64,000 nucleotides of DNA from the NCBI RefSeq assembly GCF_026230195.1, contig NZ_CP036501.1:124001-188000 (forward strand), read 5' to 3'. A model generated the notes under the pieces. That model ran no database searches, had not been told where the DNA came from, and saw only the letters and a list, made by a program, of their open reading frames with translations. Below are positions 10,008 to 19,818 of the stretch, piece after piece (position 1 is the stretch's first letter; each line of letters starts with the position of its first letter). Origin of the DNA: Candidatus Paraluminiphilus aquimaris. GTDB lineage: Bacteria > Pseudomonadota > Gammaproteobacteria > Pseudomonadales > Halieaceae. A program made the translations under genes and the position numbers.

Positions 10008-10619
10008 TTAACGCAGTGAGAGTTTTGACTGTAAATGCTGCACTAATCGTGTCGCCGCGTAAGACTGTTCGGGACAGACATCACCCAAAAGCCTTTTCAA
10101 TGACGTCACTTGAAGTCCCGCGTAGCCGCACGGATTAATGCGTCCAAAATGGCTTAAATCAGGATCCACGTTCAACGAAAGTCCGTGATAACTGCATCCG
10201 CGACTGATCTTCAGCCCAAGCGCAGCGATTTTTTCCCCATCGACGTAAACACCAGGCGCCTTCGGGTCAGCAATAGCTTCAATTTTCAACTCCGCGAGAT
10301 AGCTAACAATAGCGTTCTCAAGTGCTGTGACTAAATCGCGAACACCGAGCTTGGCACGTCGAATGTCGCACAGTACATAGATAACGATCTGCCCAGGGCC
10401 ATGATAGGTCACTTGGCCACCACGATCTGTTTGAATGACCTCGATATCACCCGGCGCAAGAAGGTGTTCTGATTTACCTGAAATGCCTTGCGTAAAGATC
10501 GGTGGGTGCTCAAGAATCCAGAGCTCGTCAGGCGTGTCGGTACCACGCGCCTTGGTAAAGGCTTTCATCGCCTCTATGGTGGCGAGATACGGTACCTGAC
10601 CTAATTCCCGGATCTGCAT
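10008..10619 (-). CDS. lipB: Octanoyl-[acyl carrier protein]:protein N-octanoyltransferase
   Basis: LipB moves the octanoyl group from acyl carrier protein to the lipoyl domains of 2-oxoacid dehydrogenases and the glycine cleavage system, the first step of lipoate synthesis. The 203-residue protein has the family blocks [17 protein letters not shown], the catalytic-Lys region [20 protein letters not shown], and the catalytic Cys in [13 protein letters not shown]. It lies 4 bp after the DUF493 gene in the envelope operon. The partner lipoyl synthase gene lipA is not found downstream. Confidence 0.96.
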   Translation of the reverse strand: MQIRELGQVPYLATIEAMKAFTKARGTDTPDELWILEHPPIFTQGISGKSEHLLAPGDIEVIQTDRGGQVTYHGPGQIVIYVLCDIRRAKLGVRDLVTALENAIVSYLAELKIEAIADPKAPGVYVDGEKIAALGLKISRGCSYHGLSLNVDPDLSHFGRINPCGYAGLQVTSLKRLLGDVCPEQSYAATRLVQHLQSKLSLR

Positions 10620-10623
10620 AGGA

Positions 10624-10893
10624 TTAGATCACCATGGACACACGGCCCGAGGCAACTAATTCTGCATGGAGGGCTGAAAGCTGATCCTCCCCGGTCGCGA
10701 TAATGTTGAACGTTATGGAGTCGAAAGTACCTGACCGACTACTCTTCGTAACGATATCGTCGTCAGTCAGGTCTGACGCGTGGCGCTCGACGATGGCACG
10801 AATCGCTGTTGCGTAGTCCGCCGTGGCCCTTCCGACAACCTTTACGGGATAGCGACAGGGGAACTCTATTTTGGGGGCTTGGGGTTCAGACAC
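10624..10893 (-). CDS. ybeD: YbeD/DUF493 family small protein
   Basis: This 89-residue cytoplasmic protein belongs to the YbeD (DUF493) family, a ferredoxin-like fold related to ACT regulatory domains, with no firmly established function. [20 protein letters not shown] at the start and [20 protein letters not shown] in the middle are the family pattern. It sits 3 bp after dacA and 4 bp before lipB, the conserved dacA-ybeD-lipB order of gammaproteobacteria. Confidence 0.92.
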   Translation of the reverse strand: MSEPQAPKIEFPCRYPVKVVGRATADYATAIRAIVERHASDLTDDDIVTKSSRSGTFDSITFNIIATGEDQLSALHAELVASGRVSMVI

Positions 10894-10896
10894 GCT

Positions 10897-12057
10897 TCAA
10901 CCTACCAAGTTTTGAAACCACAACATCAGGGCATCGATAAGACGCTTAAAAAAGCTTCCGCTTTCAACGTCATCGAGCACCAGTAGCGGCGTTTCAAACA
11001 GCACTTCACCGTCGCGCGTGACGGTGACGCGGCCCATTTCATCTCCGCGCTTTAGGGGTGCTTCAAGCTGCTCATTGACCACAACCTCGATCGTTGCTTG
11101 TGAGCGCTCACGCGGAACCGTAAGAACAACCGACTCCAGAACGCCCCCGTGCACGGAGTCTGCGGCACCCTTCCAAACCTTGGGTTCTGCCAAGGTAACC
11201 TCAGCAGATAAAGGCCTCAGGTTCTGAAAGAATCGGAACCCATAATTAAGAAGACTCGCATTTTCAGACGTTCGTGTCCTCCGTGTGGCACTCCCCAAGA
11301 CCACAGAAACCAAGCGCATATCATCGCGTTTTGCCGAGGCGACAAGCCCGTAACCAGCCTCGCTGGTATAGCCGGTTTTCAAGCCATCTACCGTGCTGTC
11401 GGTGCGCAGTAAACCGTTTCGGTTGTATTGCTTGATACCGTTATAGGTAAAGCTTTTTTCTTTATAAATTTTGTAGTGGTCAGGGTGATTATTGATCAGA
11501 GCAACTGAGAGCTTCGCGAGATCTCTCGCGGTGGTCCGATGCTCAGGATGAGGTAAACCGTGCGGGTTCCGATAGGTGGTGTTATCCAAGCCCAAATCCG
11601 CGGCGATCTGATTCATGACATCCACAAAGCTGGACTCCGTACCCGCAAGGTGCTCAGCCACAGCGACAGACGCGTCGTTACCTGACGAAATCACAACGCC
11701 GCGCTCTAGATCCTCAAGACTTACCGGCTTTCCAGGCTCAATCCACATCAGTGAGGACCCCTGAAACGTCGGATTTTGCGACCACGCGTTGCGACTAACT
11801 GTAATGATATCGTCTAACGATGCGCGGGCTGAGTCGACCTCCTCCGCCAGGACATACGACGTCATAATTTTGGTCAGACTCGCAGGAGGGAGCGAGAGGT
11901 CACCTTGATAATCGACAAGCACCTGTCCCGTTGTCGCATCCATCAAAAAATAGGCGTCAGCTGGCAGTTTCGGTGCGGGCGGTACCGCCGCCATGCCTGG
12001 ACTCGCCAGTCCGAGACTTAACAGAACCAAAAAATGCCTTAGATGACAAAACCGCAT
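10897..12057 (-). CDS. dacA: D-alanyl-D-alanine carboxypeptidase (PBP5/6 family)
   Basis: This low-molecular-weight penicillin-binding protein trims the terminal D-Ala from peptidoglycan pentapeptides in the periplasm. The start at 12057 is preferred because AGGG precedes it by 5 nt and it opens directly into a signal peptide (MRFCHLRHFLVLLSLGLASP, cleavage after GMA). Active-site motifs are SLTK in PPASLTKIMTSY (SxxK), SGN in SSGNDASVA (SxN) and KTG in GLKTGYTSEAG. The C-terminal end FFKRLIDALMLWFQNLVG is the amphipathic helix that anchors PBP5-type enzymes to the inner membrane. The product is 386 residues. Confidence 0.95.
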   Translation of the reverse strand: MRFCHLRHFLVLLSLGLASPGMAAVPPAPKLPADAYFLMDATTGQVLVDYQGDLSLPPASLTKIMTSYVLAEEVDSARASLDDIITVSRNAWSQNPTFQGSSLMWIEPGKPVSLEDLERGVVISSGNDASVAVAEHLAGTESSFVDVMNQIAADLGLDNTTYRNPHGLPHPEHRTTARDLAKLSVALINNHPDHYKIYKEKSFTYNGIKQYNRNGLLRTDSTVDGLKTGYTSEAGYGLVASAKRDDMRLVSVVLGSATRRTRTSENASLLNYGFRFFQNLRPLSAEVTLAEPKVWKGAADSVHGGVLESVVLTVPRERSQATIEVVVNEQLEAPLKRGDEMGRVTVTRDGEVLFETPLLVLDDVESGSFFKRLIDALMLWFQNLVG

Positions 12058-12122
12058 CGTTTCCCTACCTTTTATCTGCACCCAGTTGCGGCGCTAGTGT
12101 ATCAACTCAATCCAACAATAGC

Positions 12123-12905
12123 TCAAGGCAATCGCTGCCCCTCTGGTAATCCATTATTCCGGAGCGTCGATTGGATAAGACTGAGTTGCTCGGCGCTGTC
12201 AGTGCCTGTGACCGGACCCAAGCGCACTCTATAAATAAACCTTTGCCCGGAGGAGACTTCGGATACAGTCAATGCCACAGAGGAGCCCAAAACCTCACTC
12301 ACAGCGGTGGCCATTGCCTCGGCAGACGCTCGAGTTTCGTAGGCGCCCAGTTGCAAGCGTCGGTAATCTGCGGACTCAGTCTCTCGCCAGTCATCCGTGC
12401 CCGACACATCAATAACGTCGATACGGACGCGAGTAGTGCCCTGATCCGCAAAGCCCAAACGCACGGCGACGCCGTAAGACACATCGATCAGTCTGTCATC
12501 AACAAAAGGGCCTCGATCATTGACACGCACAATCATCGACGCCTGATTATCGAGGTTAGTAATCCGCACAAAACTTGGAAGCGGCAGGGATTTGTGAGCC
12601 GCTGTCGCCCTGTAAACGTCGAAAACCTCTCCGTTTGACGTGAGCCTGCCCTGGAATTTCATACCGTACCAAGACGCAATGCCCTCCTCACTGTAGCCTT
12701 TGGCAGAGGACATAACCTCATATTGCTTGCCCAGCACCGTGTAGGGGCTTTTGTTCCCAGTCCTTGACACGGGATCAGCCGAGGGTATGGCCTCAATAAC
12801 GGCACCTGCTGATATGGGAGGTGGCTCGTAATCCGAAGTGCGTGGCTCAGTACCGGCGCAGCTCGCAAGTACAGCGATTAAGGCAATTGCCCCAAAGCGC
12901 TTCAC
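12123..12905 (-). CDS. rlpA: RlpA septal-ring lytic transglycosylase (lipoprotein, SPOR domain)
   Basis: RlpA-type proteins are outer-membrane lipoproteins; the Pseudomonas enzyme cuts peptidoglycan strands lacking stem peptides. The N-terminus MKRFGAIALIAVLASCAG has a lipobox with Cys at residue 16. The double-psi beta-barrel runs from GIASWYGMKFQGRLTSNGE to RLIDVSYGVAVRLGF, with the catalytic-type His in ATAAHKSLPLPS and Asp in VNDRGPF. The C-terminal 75 residues or so form a SPOR domain (RRLQLGAYETRASAEAM, IYRVRLGPV), which binds denuded glycan. Its start overlaps the mltB stop by 4 bp. Confidence 0.95.
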   Translation of the reverse strand: MKRFGAIALIAVLASCAGTEPRTSDYEPPPISAGAVIEAIPSADPVSRTGNKSPYTVLGKQYEVMSSAKGYSEEGIASWYGMKFQGRLTSNGEVFDVYRATAAHKSLPLPSFVRITNLDNQASMIVRVNDRGPFVDDRLIDVSYGVAVRLGFADQGTTRVRIDVIDVSGTDDWRETESADYRRLQLGAYETRASAEAMATAVSEVLGSSVALTVSEVSSGQRFIYRVRLGPVTGTDSAEQLSLIQSTLRNNGLPEGQRLP

Positions 12906-13897
12906 AGCATTTGCGCTCGCAGGGACTGACTCAGTTGGTAAACGGCCATGGCATACATCGCACTGTGGTTATAGCGAGTGATGACATAGAAGTTGTGAAG
13001 ACCTATCCAATACTCGTCACCTTGTTTACCCTCAAACTCGATGGGCGTCCCCAAGGCTGTGGGCGTGGCCGCAACTCGGGCGTTTAAACCCAGCTCGGCC
13101 AATTCAGATAGTGTTTTCTTGGGTTTTAAACCTGCCTCAAAAATGACCGCGTCGCCGGAAAAGTCAGCTGCAGCGATCACCTCGCCTCCCGGTCGCCAAC
13201 CGTGCGCGACAAAATAATTGGCTACACTCATGACGGCATCATTTGGATTGCGCCAAATATCAATCACACCGTCACCCTCAAAATCCTTTGCGTAGGCGGT
13301 GTAGCTCGAGGGCATAAATTGTCCCAACCCCATCGCACCTGCATAAGAGCCCTTCATTTCGGTGAGTGGGAGACCAGACTCGTAAGCCAACGTCAAAAAT
13401 ACTTCGAGCTCTTTGGTAAAGAACGGAGAACGCCTGGGATAGTCAAAGGCCAATGTTGTTAGGGCATCGATGACCCGGTAGCCGCCGGTGATCCGTCCGT
13501 AGTACGTCTCTACACCGATGATTGCTACGATGATTTCCGCGGGGACACCCGTTTCAGCACTCACTCGATCCAGTGCCTGACGATTTTCCCGCCAAAAGTT
13601 CAGGCCTTCTTTCGTCCGACGATCGGTGAGGAAGATATCCTGATACTCGGACCAAGGCTTACTTTTCTCGGCAGGACGAGAAATCGCTTTCAGAATGCTG
13701 TCTTGCTTGCTTGCCTCAGCCAGTGCCGCCTCCAACCATGCTCTGTCCACACCCTTAGCGGCTACCCGCTCGATCAAGACCGATGCATTAGGGTGATCTC
13801 GGTAATCCGCAAGAGCGCCAATCGAGTTCACGAAAAACACAAGGGCGACGGCGCCTCTTAACCAGCTATTTATCATCTGCATTCTTCGCTCCTGCAC
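12902..13897 (-). CDS. mltB: Membrane-bound lytic murein transglycosylase B
   Basis: This family 103-type (GH103) lytic transglycosylase cleaves glycan strands to anhydro-muropeptides in the periplasm. The 331-residue frame contains the catalytic Glu in IIVAIIGVETYYGRITGGYR and the family block GSYAGAMGLGQFMPSSYTAY followed by DFEGDGVIDIWRNPNDAVMS. The N-terminus has a hydrophobic export segment (RGAVALVFFVNSIGALA) with no clear lipobox, so it may be a soluble periplasmic form. The ATG encoding MQMINSW, five codons after the ORF start, is an alternative. It lies between rodA and rlpA, as in Pseudomonas. Confidence 0.94.
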   Translation of the reverse strand: MQERRMQMINSWLRGAVALVFFVNSIGALADYRDHPNASVLIERVAAKGVDRAWLEAALAEASKQDSILKAISRPAEKSKPWSEYQDIFLTDRRTKEGLNFWRENRQALDRVSAETGVPAEIIVAIIGVETYYGRITGGYRVIDALTTLAFDYPRRSPFFTKELEVFLTLAYESGLPLTEMKGSYAGAMGLGQFMPSSYTAYAKDFEGDGVIDIWRNPNDAVMSVANYFVAHGWRPGGEVIAAADFSGDAVIFEAGLKPKKTLSELAELGLNARVAATPTALGTPIEFEGKQGDEYWIGLHNFYVITRYNHSAMYAMAVYQLSQSLRAQML

Positions 13898-13948
13898 ATC
13901 GTTGGATACATATCTTTTTTACTCTCATTCAATTGGCCAGGGCACCTA

Positions 13949-15097
13949 TCATCGCATTGTGCGTGTCACAGGCTTATCCGTTGAAATTGCCATCAGAATG
14001 CCGAACGCCACCATCATAGACACCATAGCGGTCCCACCATAGCTCACCATGGGGAGAGGAACGCCGACCACAGGTAAGAGTCCGGAAACCATACCAAGGT
14101 TCACTACAAGACCAAAAAAGAAGGTCGTTACAAGCGCGCCGGCCAAAAGCCTTGCGAAACTCGACTGGGCATTCCAAGTGATAGCAAGCCCTCGAAGAAG
14201 AATCGCCGCGTAAAGTAAAAACAGCAGGCTAACGCCTCTAAAACCAAATTCTTCGGCCAAGACCGCGATAATGAAATCGGTGTGTCCCTCTGGCAGGAAA
14301 TCGAGCTGAGCCTGACTCCCTCGTGTCCAACCCAAGCCTTCCCAACCACCAGAGCCAATCGCAGTCTTGGACTGGATGATATTCCACCCCGCGCCCAGAC
14401 GATCGGACTCGGGGTTAAACAATGTCAGCACTCGTTGCTTTTGGTAGTCCTTTAAAACAAACACCCAGGCCGGCCAAATTGACAATACCGCGGCGATCAG
14501 TAACGACAGAATGTATCGCCATTGAATGCCTGCCATGTAAATGACGGCCAGACCACTACTCGCAACCAGTAATGAGGTTCCTAAATCGGGCTGTCGAAGA
14601 ATCAGTAGCGAGGGCACCGCAACCATCAGTGCCGCGATCACAAGTGGCTTGGCACTCGGTGGTAACGCTTTTTTCGATAGCCACCAAGCAACAGCGAGGG
14701 GCATAGCAACCTTCATAATTTCTGACGGCTGAAATCGAATAAACCCAAGATTGAGCCATCGCTGAGCCCCCTTTGCACCAACCCCGAAAAAGGCCACGCC
14801 AATGAGAAGTGCGACGCCAATGGCAAAAATATAAGGCGACACTATTTTCAGTGTCTCGACACGAAGTTGCGCGGTGAGCAAGAGTACAAAGAACGCCACA
14901 AACAGGTTGCGGATTTGAGCTGTCATCATGACTTCTGATTGACCGCTTGCGCTGTAAAGCACGACCAAACCCGCCATACTTAAAGCAGCGAGCGGGATGA
15001 ATAACCAAAGGTCGATGTGTAAAAATCGCAGGACTGCGATTCGCGACCCAAGGTCTCGCGAAGATACCTGTGACACCCGCTCGAAATCATGACTCAT
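13949..15097 (-). CDS. mrdB: Rod shape-determining peptidoglycan glycosyltransferase RodA
   Basis: RodA is the SEDS-family inner-membrane polymerase of the elongasome, working with PBP2. The 382-residue protein is largely hydrophobic with about ten membrane spans. Family blocks are RQPDLGTSLLVASSGLAVIY, LGAGWNIIQSKTAIGSGG, LPEGHTDFIIAVLAEEFGF and the C-terminal GVPLPMVSYGGTAMVSMM. Its start overlaps the mrdA stop by 11 bp, a tight coupling expected for a two-subunit machine. Confidence 0.96.
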   Translation of the reverse strand: MSHDFERVSQVSSRDLGSRIAVLRFLHIDLWLFIPLAALSMAGLVVLYSASGQSEVMMTAQIRNLFVAFFVLLLTAQLRVETLKIVSPYIFAIGVALLIGVAFFGVGAKGAQRWLNLGFIRFQPSEIMKVAMPLAVAWWLSKKALPPSAKPLVIAALMVAVPSLLILRQPDLGTSLLVASSGLAVIYMAGIQWRYILSLLIAAVLSIWPAWVFVLKDYQKQRVLTLFNPESDRLGAGWNIIQSKTAIGSGGWEGLGWTRGSQAQLDFLPEGHTDFIIAVLAEEFGFRGVSLLFLLYAAILLRGLAITWNAQSSFARLLAGALVTTFFFGLVVNLGMVSGLLPVVGVPLPMVSYGGTAMVSMMVAFGILMAISTDKPVTRTMR

Positions 15098-16931
15098 GGC
15101 GCGTCATCCAATAATCCAGCATGGATCGGGCAACGGGATAGGCGGAGCTACCACCGCCACTGTTTTCCGTTAGGACAGCAATTGCTATCTCTGGCGACTC
15201 AACGGGCGCAAACGCGATAAACCAACCATGGTTTCGTTGATACTCAGACAAGCTCTCCTCATCATACGTGGCGTCTTGGGCGATACCTACGACCTGAGCG
15301 GTGCCAGTCTTCCCGGCAACCGTATAGTCCAAACCTCGCCGCATCCCCGCCGCCGTTCCCCTGGGAGCAAATATGGTATCTACCATGCCTGCGACGATCT
15401 CATCCCAATATTCAGTCGGTGCCGATACCGACAACAGTGGCTCGGGAATCACCACCTCACCCGCAATCGACGCCACCAACTGGGGCTTGTATGCCGTACC
15501 ACGCATTGCCACTGCGCTCGTCGCGACGGCCAACTGTAGCGGCGTCGCCAGCATATATCCCTGTCCGATTCCAACAATGAGGGTCTCTCCACCATACCAA
15601 CTGCTGCCAATCGCCTCTCTTTTCCACTGAGCTGAAGGCAAGATACCCCGCTTTTCGCTGGGAAGGTCTACACCCGTTAGCGATCCGATCCCGAACTCGT
15701 AGAGCGAATCAGACAAGGCGTCGATACCCAGTCGGTTCGCCAACTCATAGAAGTAAACGTCACAGGATTGTGCGATAGAGTCCCGCAAGTTCATAAAGTC
15801 CGCATGACCCGTACCGCGAATACGCAGAATCCAGTCCCTATAGCGCCTATCATCACCCGGCAGCGTGTAGTAGCCGGGATCAGCGACTAGGGTATCAACG
15901 TCGATCACCCCTCTATTCAAACCCGCTAGACCAAGCATTGGTTTGATCGTCGAGGCTGGCGGGTATTGGCCTTGAATCACCCTGTTTAAAAGTGGTGCGT
16001 CACGCGAATCGCGAAGCAAGGCGTAGTCGCCGAAGCTTATGCCGTTGACAAACTTATTGGGGTCATAACCGGGATTGGAAAATGCTGCCAGAACGCCTCC
16101 AGAGCGGGTATCGATAGCGACGACCGCACCCCGCATATCACCAAGCGCCTCAGCTGCCACGCGCTGCAGCGCCACATCGAGGTGCAGCGCTAACTGAGAC
16201 CCTGGCGTGGGCTCAATACGATCAACAACCTCAAGCTCTACCCCTCTCGCATTCGTTTCAATCCGACTGACACCAAGTTCACCACGGAGCCACTGCTCGT
16301 AATAAGCCTCAAGGCCCACCTTCCCAATGTGTGTAATACCTCGGTATTGCTCGGTGTCCGAAGGTGCGATGTCATCCTTACCAATACGCCCCACATAACC
16401 TAAGGCATGCCCAAGAAGGGGGCCCTCGGGATAATGGCGAGTAAGTTCTGAAAGAATAGACACACCTTCAAAGCGATGTTTGTTCACCGCTAAGAGGGCG
16501 CGCTCCGACTCATTGAGACGGTATTTAAGCGGTACCGGACTGAGAGGCCGTGTTCGTTTTCGGGTCTCTGAAAATAACGCGAGGTTATCTGGGGTCAGGG
16601 CAAGTAACTCGCTCAACGCGTCCAACGTGCCATCGAGATCGGTAATGCGCTCAGGGGTCAAAGCCAGTGTAAAGGAAGGCAAATTCTCCGCTACAAGGCG
16701 CCCCTCGCGATCGACAATAACGCCGCGCGTGGGCGCGACAGCGCGCACCGCAATTCGGTTCCGATCCGACTGCGCGCGAAACGTCTCGTTTTGGATTATC
16801 TGAAGATAAAAATACCGGTAAAGAAGCCCGGCCATAACCGCCAGCATAAGGACCGTGAGCACCACAATGCGCCCGTGTGTAAGGCGCGTCTCGCGCGCCC
16901 AGTCCTGCATCTGATTAAGCTGGCGTGCCAT
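15087..16931 (-). CDS. mrdA: Penicillin-binding protein 2 (elongasome transpeptidase)
   Basis: PBP2 crosslinks new peptidoglycan during lateral wall growth. The 614-residue class B PBP has a short cytoplasmic N-terminus, one membrane span (RIVVLTVLMLAVMAGLLYRY), a pedestal domain, and a transpeptidase domain. The active-site motifs are STIK in PPASTIKPMLGLA, SCD in AQSCDVYFYELANR, and KTG in VAGKTGTAQVVG. It precedes mrdB in the same direction and overlaps it. Length and motifs fit the family fully. Confidence 0.97.
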   Translation of the reverse strand: MARQLNQMQDWARETRLTHGRIVVLTVLMLAVMAGLLYRYFYLQIIQNETFRAQSDRNRIAVRAVAPTRGVIVDREGRLVAENLPSFTLALTPERITDLDGTLDALSELLALTPDNLALFSETRKRTRPLSPVPLKYRLNESERALLAVNKHRFEGVSILSELTRHYPEGPLLGHALGYVGRIGKDDIAPSDTEQYRGITHIGKVGLEAYYEQWLRGELGVSRIETNARGVELEVVDRIEPTPGSQLALHLDVALQRVAAEALGDMRGAVVAIDTRSGGVLAAFSNPGYDPNKFVNGISFGDYALLRDSRDAPLLNRVIQGQYPPASTIKPMLGLAGLNRGVIDVDTLVADPGYYTLPGDDRRYRDWILRIRGTGHADFMNLRDSIAQSCDVYFYELANRLGIDALSDSLYEFGIGSLTGVDLPSEKRGILPSAQWKREAIGSSWYGGETLIVGIGQGYMLATPLQLAVATSAVAMRGTAYKPQLVASIAGEVVIPEPLLSVSAPTEYWDEIVAGMVDTIFAPRGTAAGMRRGLDYTVAGKTGTAQVVGIAQDATYDEESLSEYQRNHGWFIAFAPVESPEIAIAVLTENSGGGSSAYPVARSMLDYWMTRHES

Positions 16932-16977
16932 TTTGTGTCACCCCCCCCTCTGATCAAAGCTTACCGCAAGTAAACAA

Positions 16978-17439
16978 CTATGCGCGATGGTAAGGATGCC
17001 CCGCATTAATCGACCATGCTCGATACAGTTGCTCAGCCAAAACCACCCGAACAAGCGGGTGAGGCAGCGTGATTCGTCCGAGTGACCACCGGGCAATGGC
17101 TTTCGCTTTGAGCTGTGGGTGAACCCCATCGGGTCCACCGATAACAAACGCCGTTTTCACCCCTTGATCCTGCCAAGATGCCATCGATTCAGCCATGAAT
17201 TCTGTGGATATCGCCTTTCCGTCAACATCGAGGACAACGATTGACTCTTGGTCTTTTAGGCGACGCTCGATAGCCTGATACTCTTCGAGCATTCGGCTAT
17301 CTGCCGTGTCTCTTGAGCGCTTGGAAGCCGGAATCTCACACCACTCAACGGAGAATTCGCGAGGCATCCGCTTGGCATATTCGTCCACTGCGCAACTCAC
17401 CCAGTCAGGCATACGAGTGCCTACGGTGAGCACGCGCAT
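16978..17439 (-). CDS. rlmH: 23S rRNA (pseudouridine1915-N3)-methyltransferase RlmH
   Basis: RlmH is a SPOUT-class methyltransferase that modifies the pseudouridine at 1915 of 23S rRNA on the assembled 70S ribosome. The frame is open to 17622, but that upstream part lies over rsfS in another frame and is Arg-rich. The ATG at 17439 gives MRVLTVGTRMPDWVSCAVDE, the conserved start, and a 153-residue protein (E. coli 155). The SAM-knot region is visible as FVIGGPDGVHPQLKAKA, and the conserved tail as HPLVRVVLAEQLYRAWSINAG. It begins 2 bp after the rsfS stop. Confidence 0.95.
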   Translation of the reverse strand: MRVLTVGTRMPDWVSCAVDEYAKRMPREFSVEWCEIPASKRSRDTADSRMLEEYQAIERRLKDQESIVVLDVDGKAISTEFMAESMASWQDQGVKTAFVIGGPDGVHPQLKAKAIARWSLGRITLPHPLVRVVLAEQLYRAWSINAGHPYHRA

Positions 17440-17441
17440 AC

Positions 17442-17816
17442 TTAATTCCGGGTGTCTGAGTGGGCTTCGTTCATTGGAACTGGAACTTCCTCGCCCGACC
17501 ACAATCGCTCTAAGTCGTAAAAGCTTCGCGCCGCTGGTTGCATGACATGCACCACGACATCGCCTAAGTCTACGAGCACCCAGTCCGCGGCGTTCTCCCC
17601 CTCCACGCCGATAGGGGGCCAACCCGCTTCTTTTGCCTTAATGACAACATTATCGGCAAGCGACTTGACGTGGCGCGAAGAGTTTCCGCTCGCAACAACT
17701 AAATAATCCATTACCGAGCTAATACTGCGCACATCCAAGATTTTTGGATCAACAGCTTTTAGGTCTTCGAGTGCATCGACCACGAGGTCGGTCATAGGAG
17801 TGCTAGCGTGCGACAA
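17442..17816 (-). CDS. rsfS: Ribosomal silencing factor RsfS
   Basis: RsfS binds ribosomal protein L14 and blocks subunit joining when nutrients are scarce. The 124-residue protein shows the family stretch [20 protein letters not shown], then [20 protein letters not shown] and FYDLERLW. The frame starts with TTG at 17816, which has AAGAGG 8 nt upstream. The first ATG at 17795 (MTDLVVDAL) lacks such a site but would match many homologues, so the first seven residues are uncertain. It lies between nadD and rlmH, the usual order. Confidence 0.93.
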   Translation of the reverse strand: MSHASTPMTDLVVDALEDLKAVDPKILDVRSISSVMDYLVVASGNSSRHVKSLADNVVIKAKEAGWPPIGVEGENAADWVLVDLGDVVVHVMQPAARSFYDLERLWSGEEVPVPMNEAHSDTRN

Positions 17817-17840
17817 AGATAAAGCCTCTTGGGAAAATGA

Positions 17841-18494
17841 TTAGCGGTATAACCGGTGGTGCCTAATATACTCTATTACGGGCTCTGGGATCACCTGATT
17901 CAGCGCGTCGTGACCCTCTAGCCCACTGCGAAGCTGCGTTGACGATATATCGAGGAGTGCGCAATCCATGCGGGCAACCCCACCGCTGGGCATCGAGCCG
18001 ACGATATCGCAATCTACTTGCGTCGATTTCAGCCACGCTTCCACCTCATGTTCAGGGGGCGGAAATGACCCTGGTCGTTTCGCAATAATAAGGTTGGTAA
18101 AAGAAACTATGTCCTTCCATCGCCGCCACTGATGGAGCGATGCCAAGCAATCGTCGCCAATAACAAAGTAGAGCCTCGCCTCACTACCAAACTCTCTACG
18201 TAAGGCCGAGAGGCTATCTACGGTGAATGATCGCCCCGCGCGATTAACTTCTCTTAAATCAAGCTCGAGTTCGGGAAACGCCTCAATTGCGAGCTCCAAC
18301 ATCGCCACCCGGTGACGGGCACTCACCGAATGCTGGGCCTTAAGGGGCGACTGCCCTGCCGGCATGAGGAACATATGATCCAGTTCAAGTCGTTGTTTCA
18401 CGTCACGCGCTACGCGCAAGTGCCCGCAGTGCACAGGGTTGAAACTCCCACCCATGACACCAATACGACGCTTAGGCTCGGATATGACCATCAC
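17841..18494 (-). CDS. nadD: Nicotinate-nucleotide adenylyltransferase
   Basis: NadD adenylates nicotinate mononucleotide in NAD synthesis. The 217-residue protein has the nucleotidyltransferase signature [17 protein letters not shown] (the GxFDPxHxGH type) and the family tail [10 protein letters not shown] ... [11 protein letters not shown]. It starts inside the 3' end of proA, with GTG at 18494 or ATG at 18491, giving a 20-23 bp overlap that suggests translational coupling. The C-terminal ISSTQLR stretch is the usual ISST(x)IR motif with Gln-Leu in it. Confidence 0.95.
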   Translation of the reverse strand: MMVISEPKRRIGVMGGSFNPVHCGHLRVARDVKQRLELDHMFLMPAGQSPLKAQHSVSARHRVAMLELAIEAFPELELDLREVNRAGRSFTVDSLSALRREFGSEARLYFVIGDDCLASLHQWRRWKDIVSFTNLIIAKRPGSFPPPEHEVEAWLKSTQVDCDIVGSMPSGGVARMDCALLDISSTQLRSGLEGHDALNQVIPEPVIEYIRHHRLYR

Positions 18495-19728
18495 CTAACA
18501 CTATGTATTTCTGACTGGTGAGTCCTTCCAAACCAACGGGACCTCGCGCGTGAATTTTATCGGTCGAGATGCCAATTTCAGCGCCCAATCCGTATTCAAA
18601 GCCGTCGGCAAATCGAGTCGACGCATTGACCATCACCGAGCTTGAATCGACCGCCCGGAGAAAACGCATGGCGCTCTGATGGCAGCTCGTGACGATGCCA
18701 TCCGTGTGACCAGACCCATGTCTGGCTATGTGGGAAATGGCCTCCTCAACACCGCTAACAACTTTGACTGCCAAAATAGGGGCTAAGTACTCTTCGTCCC
18801 AGTCGTGCGCCGATGCCCGTGAGCAGCGCTCAGCTAATACCTTGTGTGTCGCCTCGCAGCCTCGCAATTCCACACCTTTTGCCAACAGCGGTTGTGCAAT
18901 CGCCTCGAGCGTGTCGATCATTTTTTCGTCAACCAACAAGGTTTCCATCGTGTTGCAGGTGCCATATCGATGCGTTTTCGCATTTAACGCCAAAGCAATG
19001 GCCATCTCGGGATCGGCCTGAGCGTGAATGTAAAGATGACAGACGCCGTCGAGATGTTTGAGCACGGGCACCTTAGCTTCTCGGGCCACTCGCTCAATCA
19101 ACCCCTTCCCGCCACGGGGAACGACCATATCAACGAGGCCCTCAAGACTCACTAAAGCAGAGACCGCACTTCGGTCTGTTGTATCGACAACTTGAACCGC
19201 CGCCTCTGGCAAACCTGCGGCTTTGAGACCGCTTTTTATACAGTCCGACAAAACCAGGTTTGAACGAATCGCCTCAGACCCTCCCCGCAACATCACCGCG
19301 TTGCCCGATTTCAGGCACAGGCTCGCCGCGTCTATGGTGACATTGGGTCGCGACTCGTAAATGATCCCGATCAACCCCAGAGGCACGCGCATCTTGCCAA
19401 CTTGTATTCCCGATGTCATCGACTTGAGGTCTTCAATACCACCGATCGGGTCGGGCAACGAACGCACAATACTCAATGCATCCAACATACCGTCAATGCG
19501 GGCGTCATTGAGCTCGAGCCGATCGACGAGTGCAGCATCCAGCCCAGCGTCCGCGGCAGATTCAAGGTCAAGCTCATTCGCTTTGAGTAGCGCGGCCCTC
19601 GACGTTTCAAGCGCTTCAGCAATTTTGGTGAGCGCCTCATTTCGCTGAGACACAGGCGAATTGGCGATCGTTGGGCACGCAGCCTTTGCGGATGTTGCAA
19701 GATTTATTATGTGCTGCTGTACCGTCAA
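18472..19728 (-). CDS. proA: Gamma-glutamyl phosphate reductase
   Basis: ProA reduces gamma-glutamyl phosphate to glutamate semialdehyde in proline synthesis. The 418-residue protein shows the aldehyde-dehydrogenase fold landmarks [50 protein letters not shown], the catalytic Cys in [15 protein letters not shown], and [17 protein letters not shown] near the C-terminus. It is the first gene of the long minus-strand run and is divergent from bfd, with 90 bp between the two start codons. The partner proB is not in this window. Confidence 0.96.
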   Translation of the reverse strand: MTVQQHIINLATSAKAACPTIANSPVSQRNEALTKIAEALETSRAALLKANELDLESAADAGLDAALVDRLELNDARIDGMLDALSIVRSLPDPIGGIEDLKSMTSGIQVGKMRVPLGLIGIIYESRPNVTIDAASLCLKSGNAVMLRGGSEAIRSNLVLSDCIKSGLKAAGLPEAAVQVVDTTDRSAVSALVSLEGLVDMVVPRGGKGLIERVAREAKVPVLKHLDGVCHLYIHAQADPEMAIALALNAKTHRYGTCNTMETLLVDEKMIDTLEAIAQPLLAKGVELRGCEATHKVLAERCSRASAHDWDEEYLAPILAVKVVSGVEEAISHIARHGSGHTDGIVTSCHQSAMRFLRAVDSSSVMVNASTRFADGFEYGLGAEIGISTDKIHARGPVGLEGLTSQKYIVLGDGHIRA

Positions 19729-19785
19729 TCCACCGCTCCGAAACCGAAAACGCAGAAGTATACGCTAGACTGACGATGCATTGTT

Positions 19786-19804
19786 GACAATAGTTCTCAT
19801 TAGC
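19786..19804. promoter_or_regulatory. Candidate Fur box upstream of bfd
   Basis: The 19-mer GACAATAGTTCTCATTAGC matches the classical Fur consensus at 13 of 19 positions by direct counting, including a perfect TCATTA in the right half. It ends 14 nt before the bfd start and overlaps a TTGACA hexamer at 19784-19789. Iron-responsive control of bfd is known in other gammaproteobacteria. No footprinting or matrix score is available here. Confidence 0.5.
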
Positions 19805-19818
19805 ATTACGTTTATCAA

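Noticed and set aside
12171-12638. 155-residue plus-strand open frame
   Set aside because: Antisense to rlpA, which has clear DPBB and SPOR domains; the composition is that of a shadow frame.
14556-15008. 150-residue minus-strand open frame
   Set aside because: Same strand as mrdB but a different frame, inside a gene with clear SEDS motifs.
17440-17622. 61-residue N-terminal extension of RlmH
   Set aside because: It overlaps rsfS in another frame, is Arg-rich, and RlmH begins at MRVLTVGTR in homologues.
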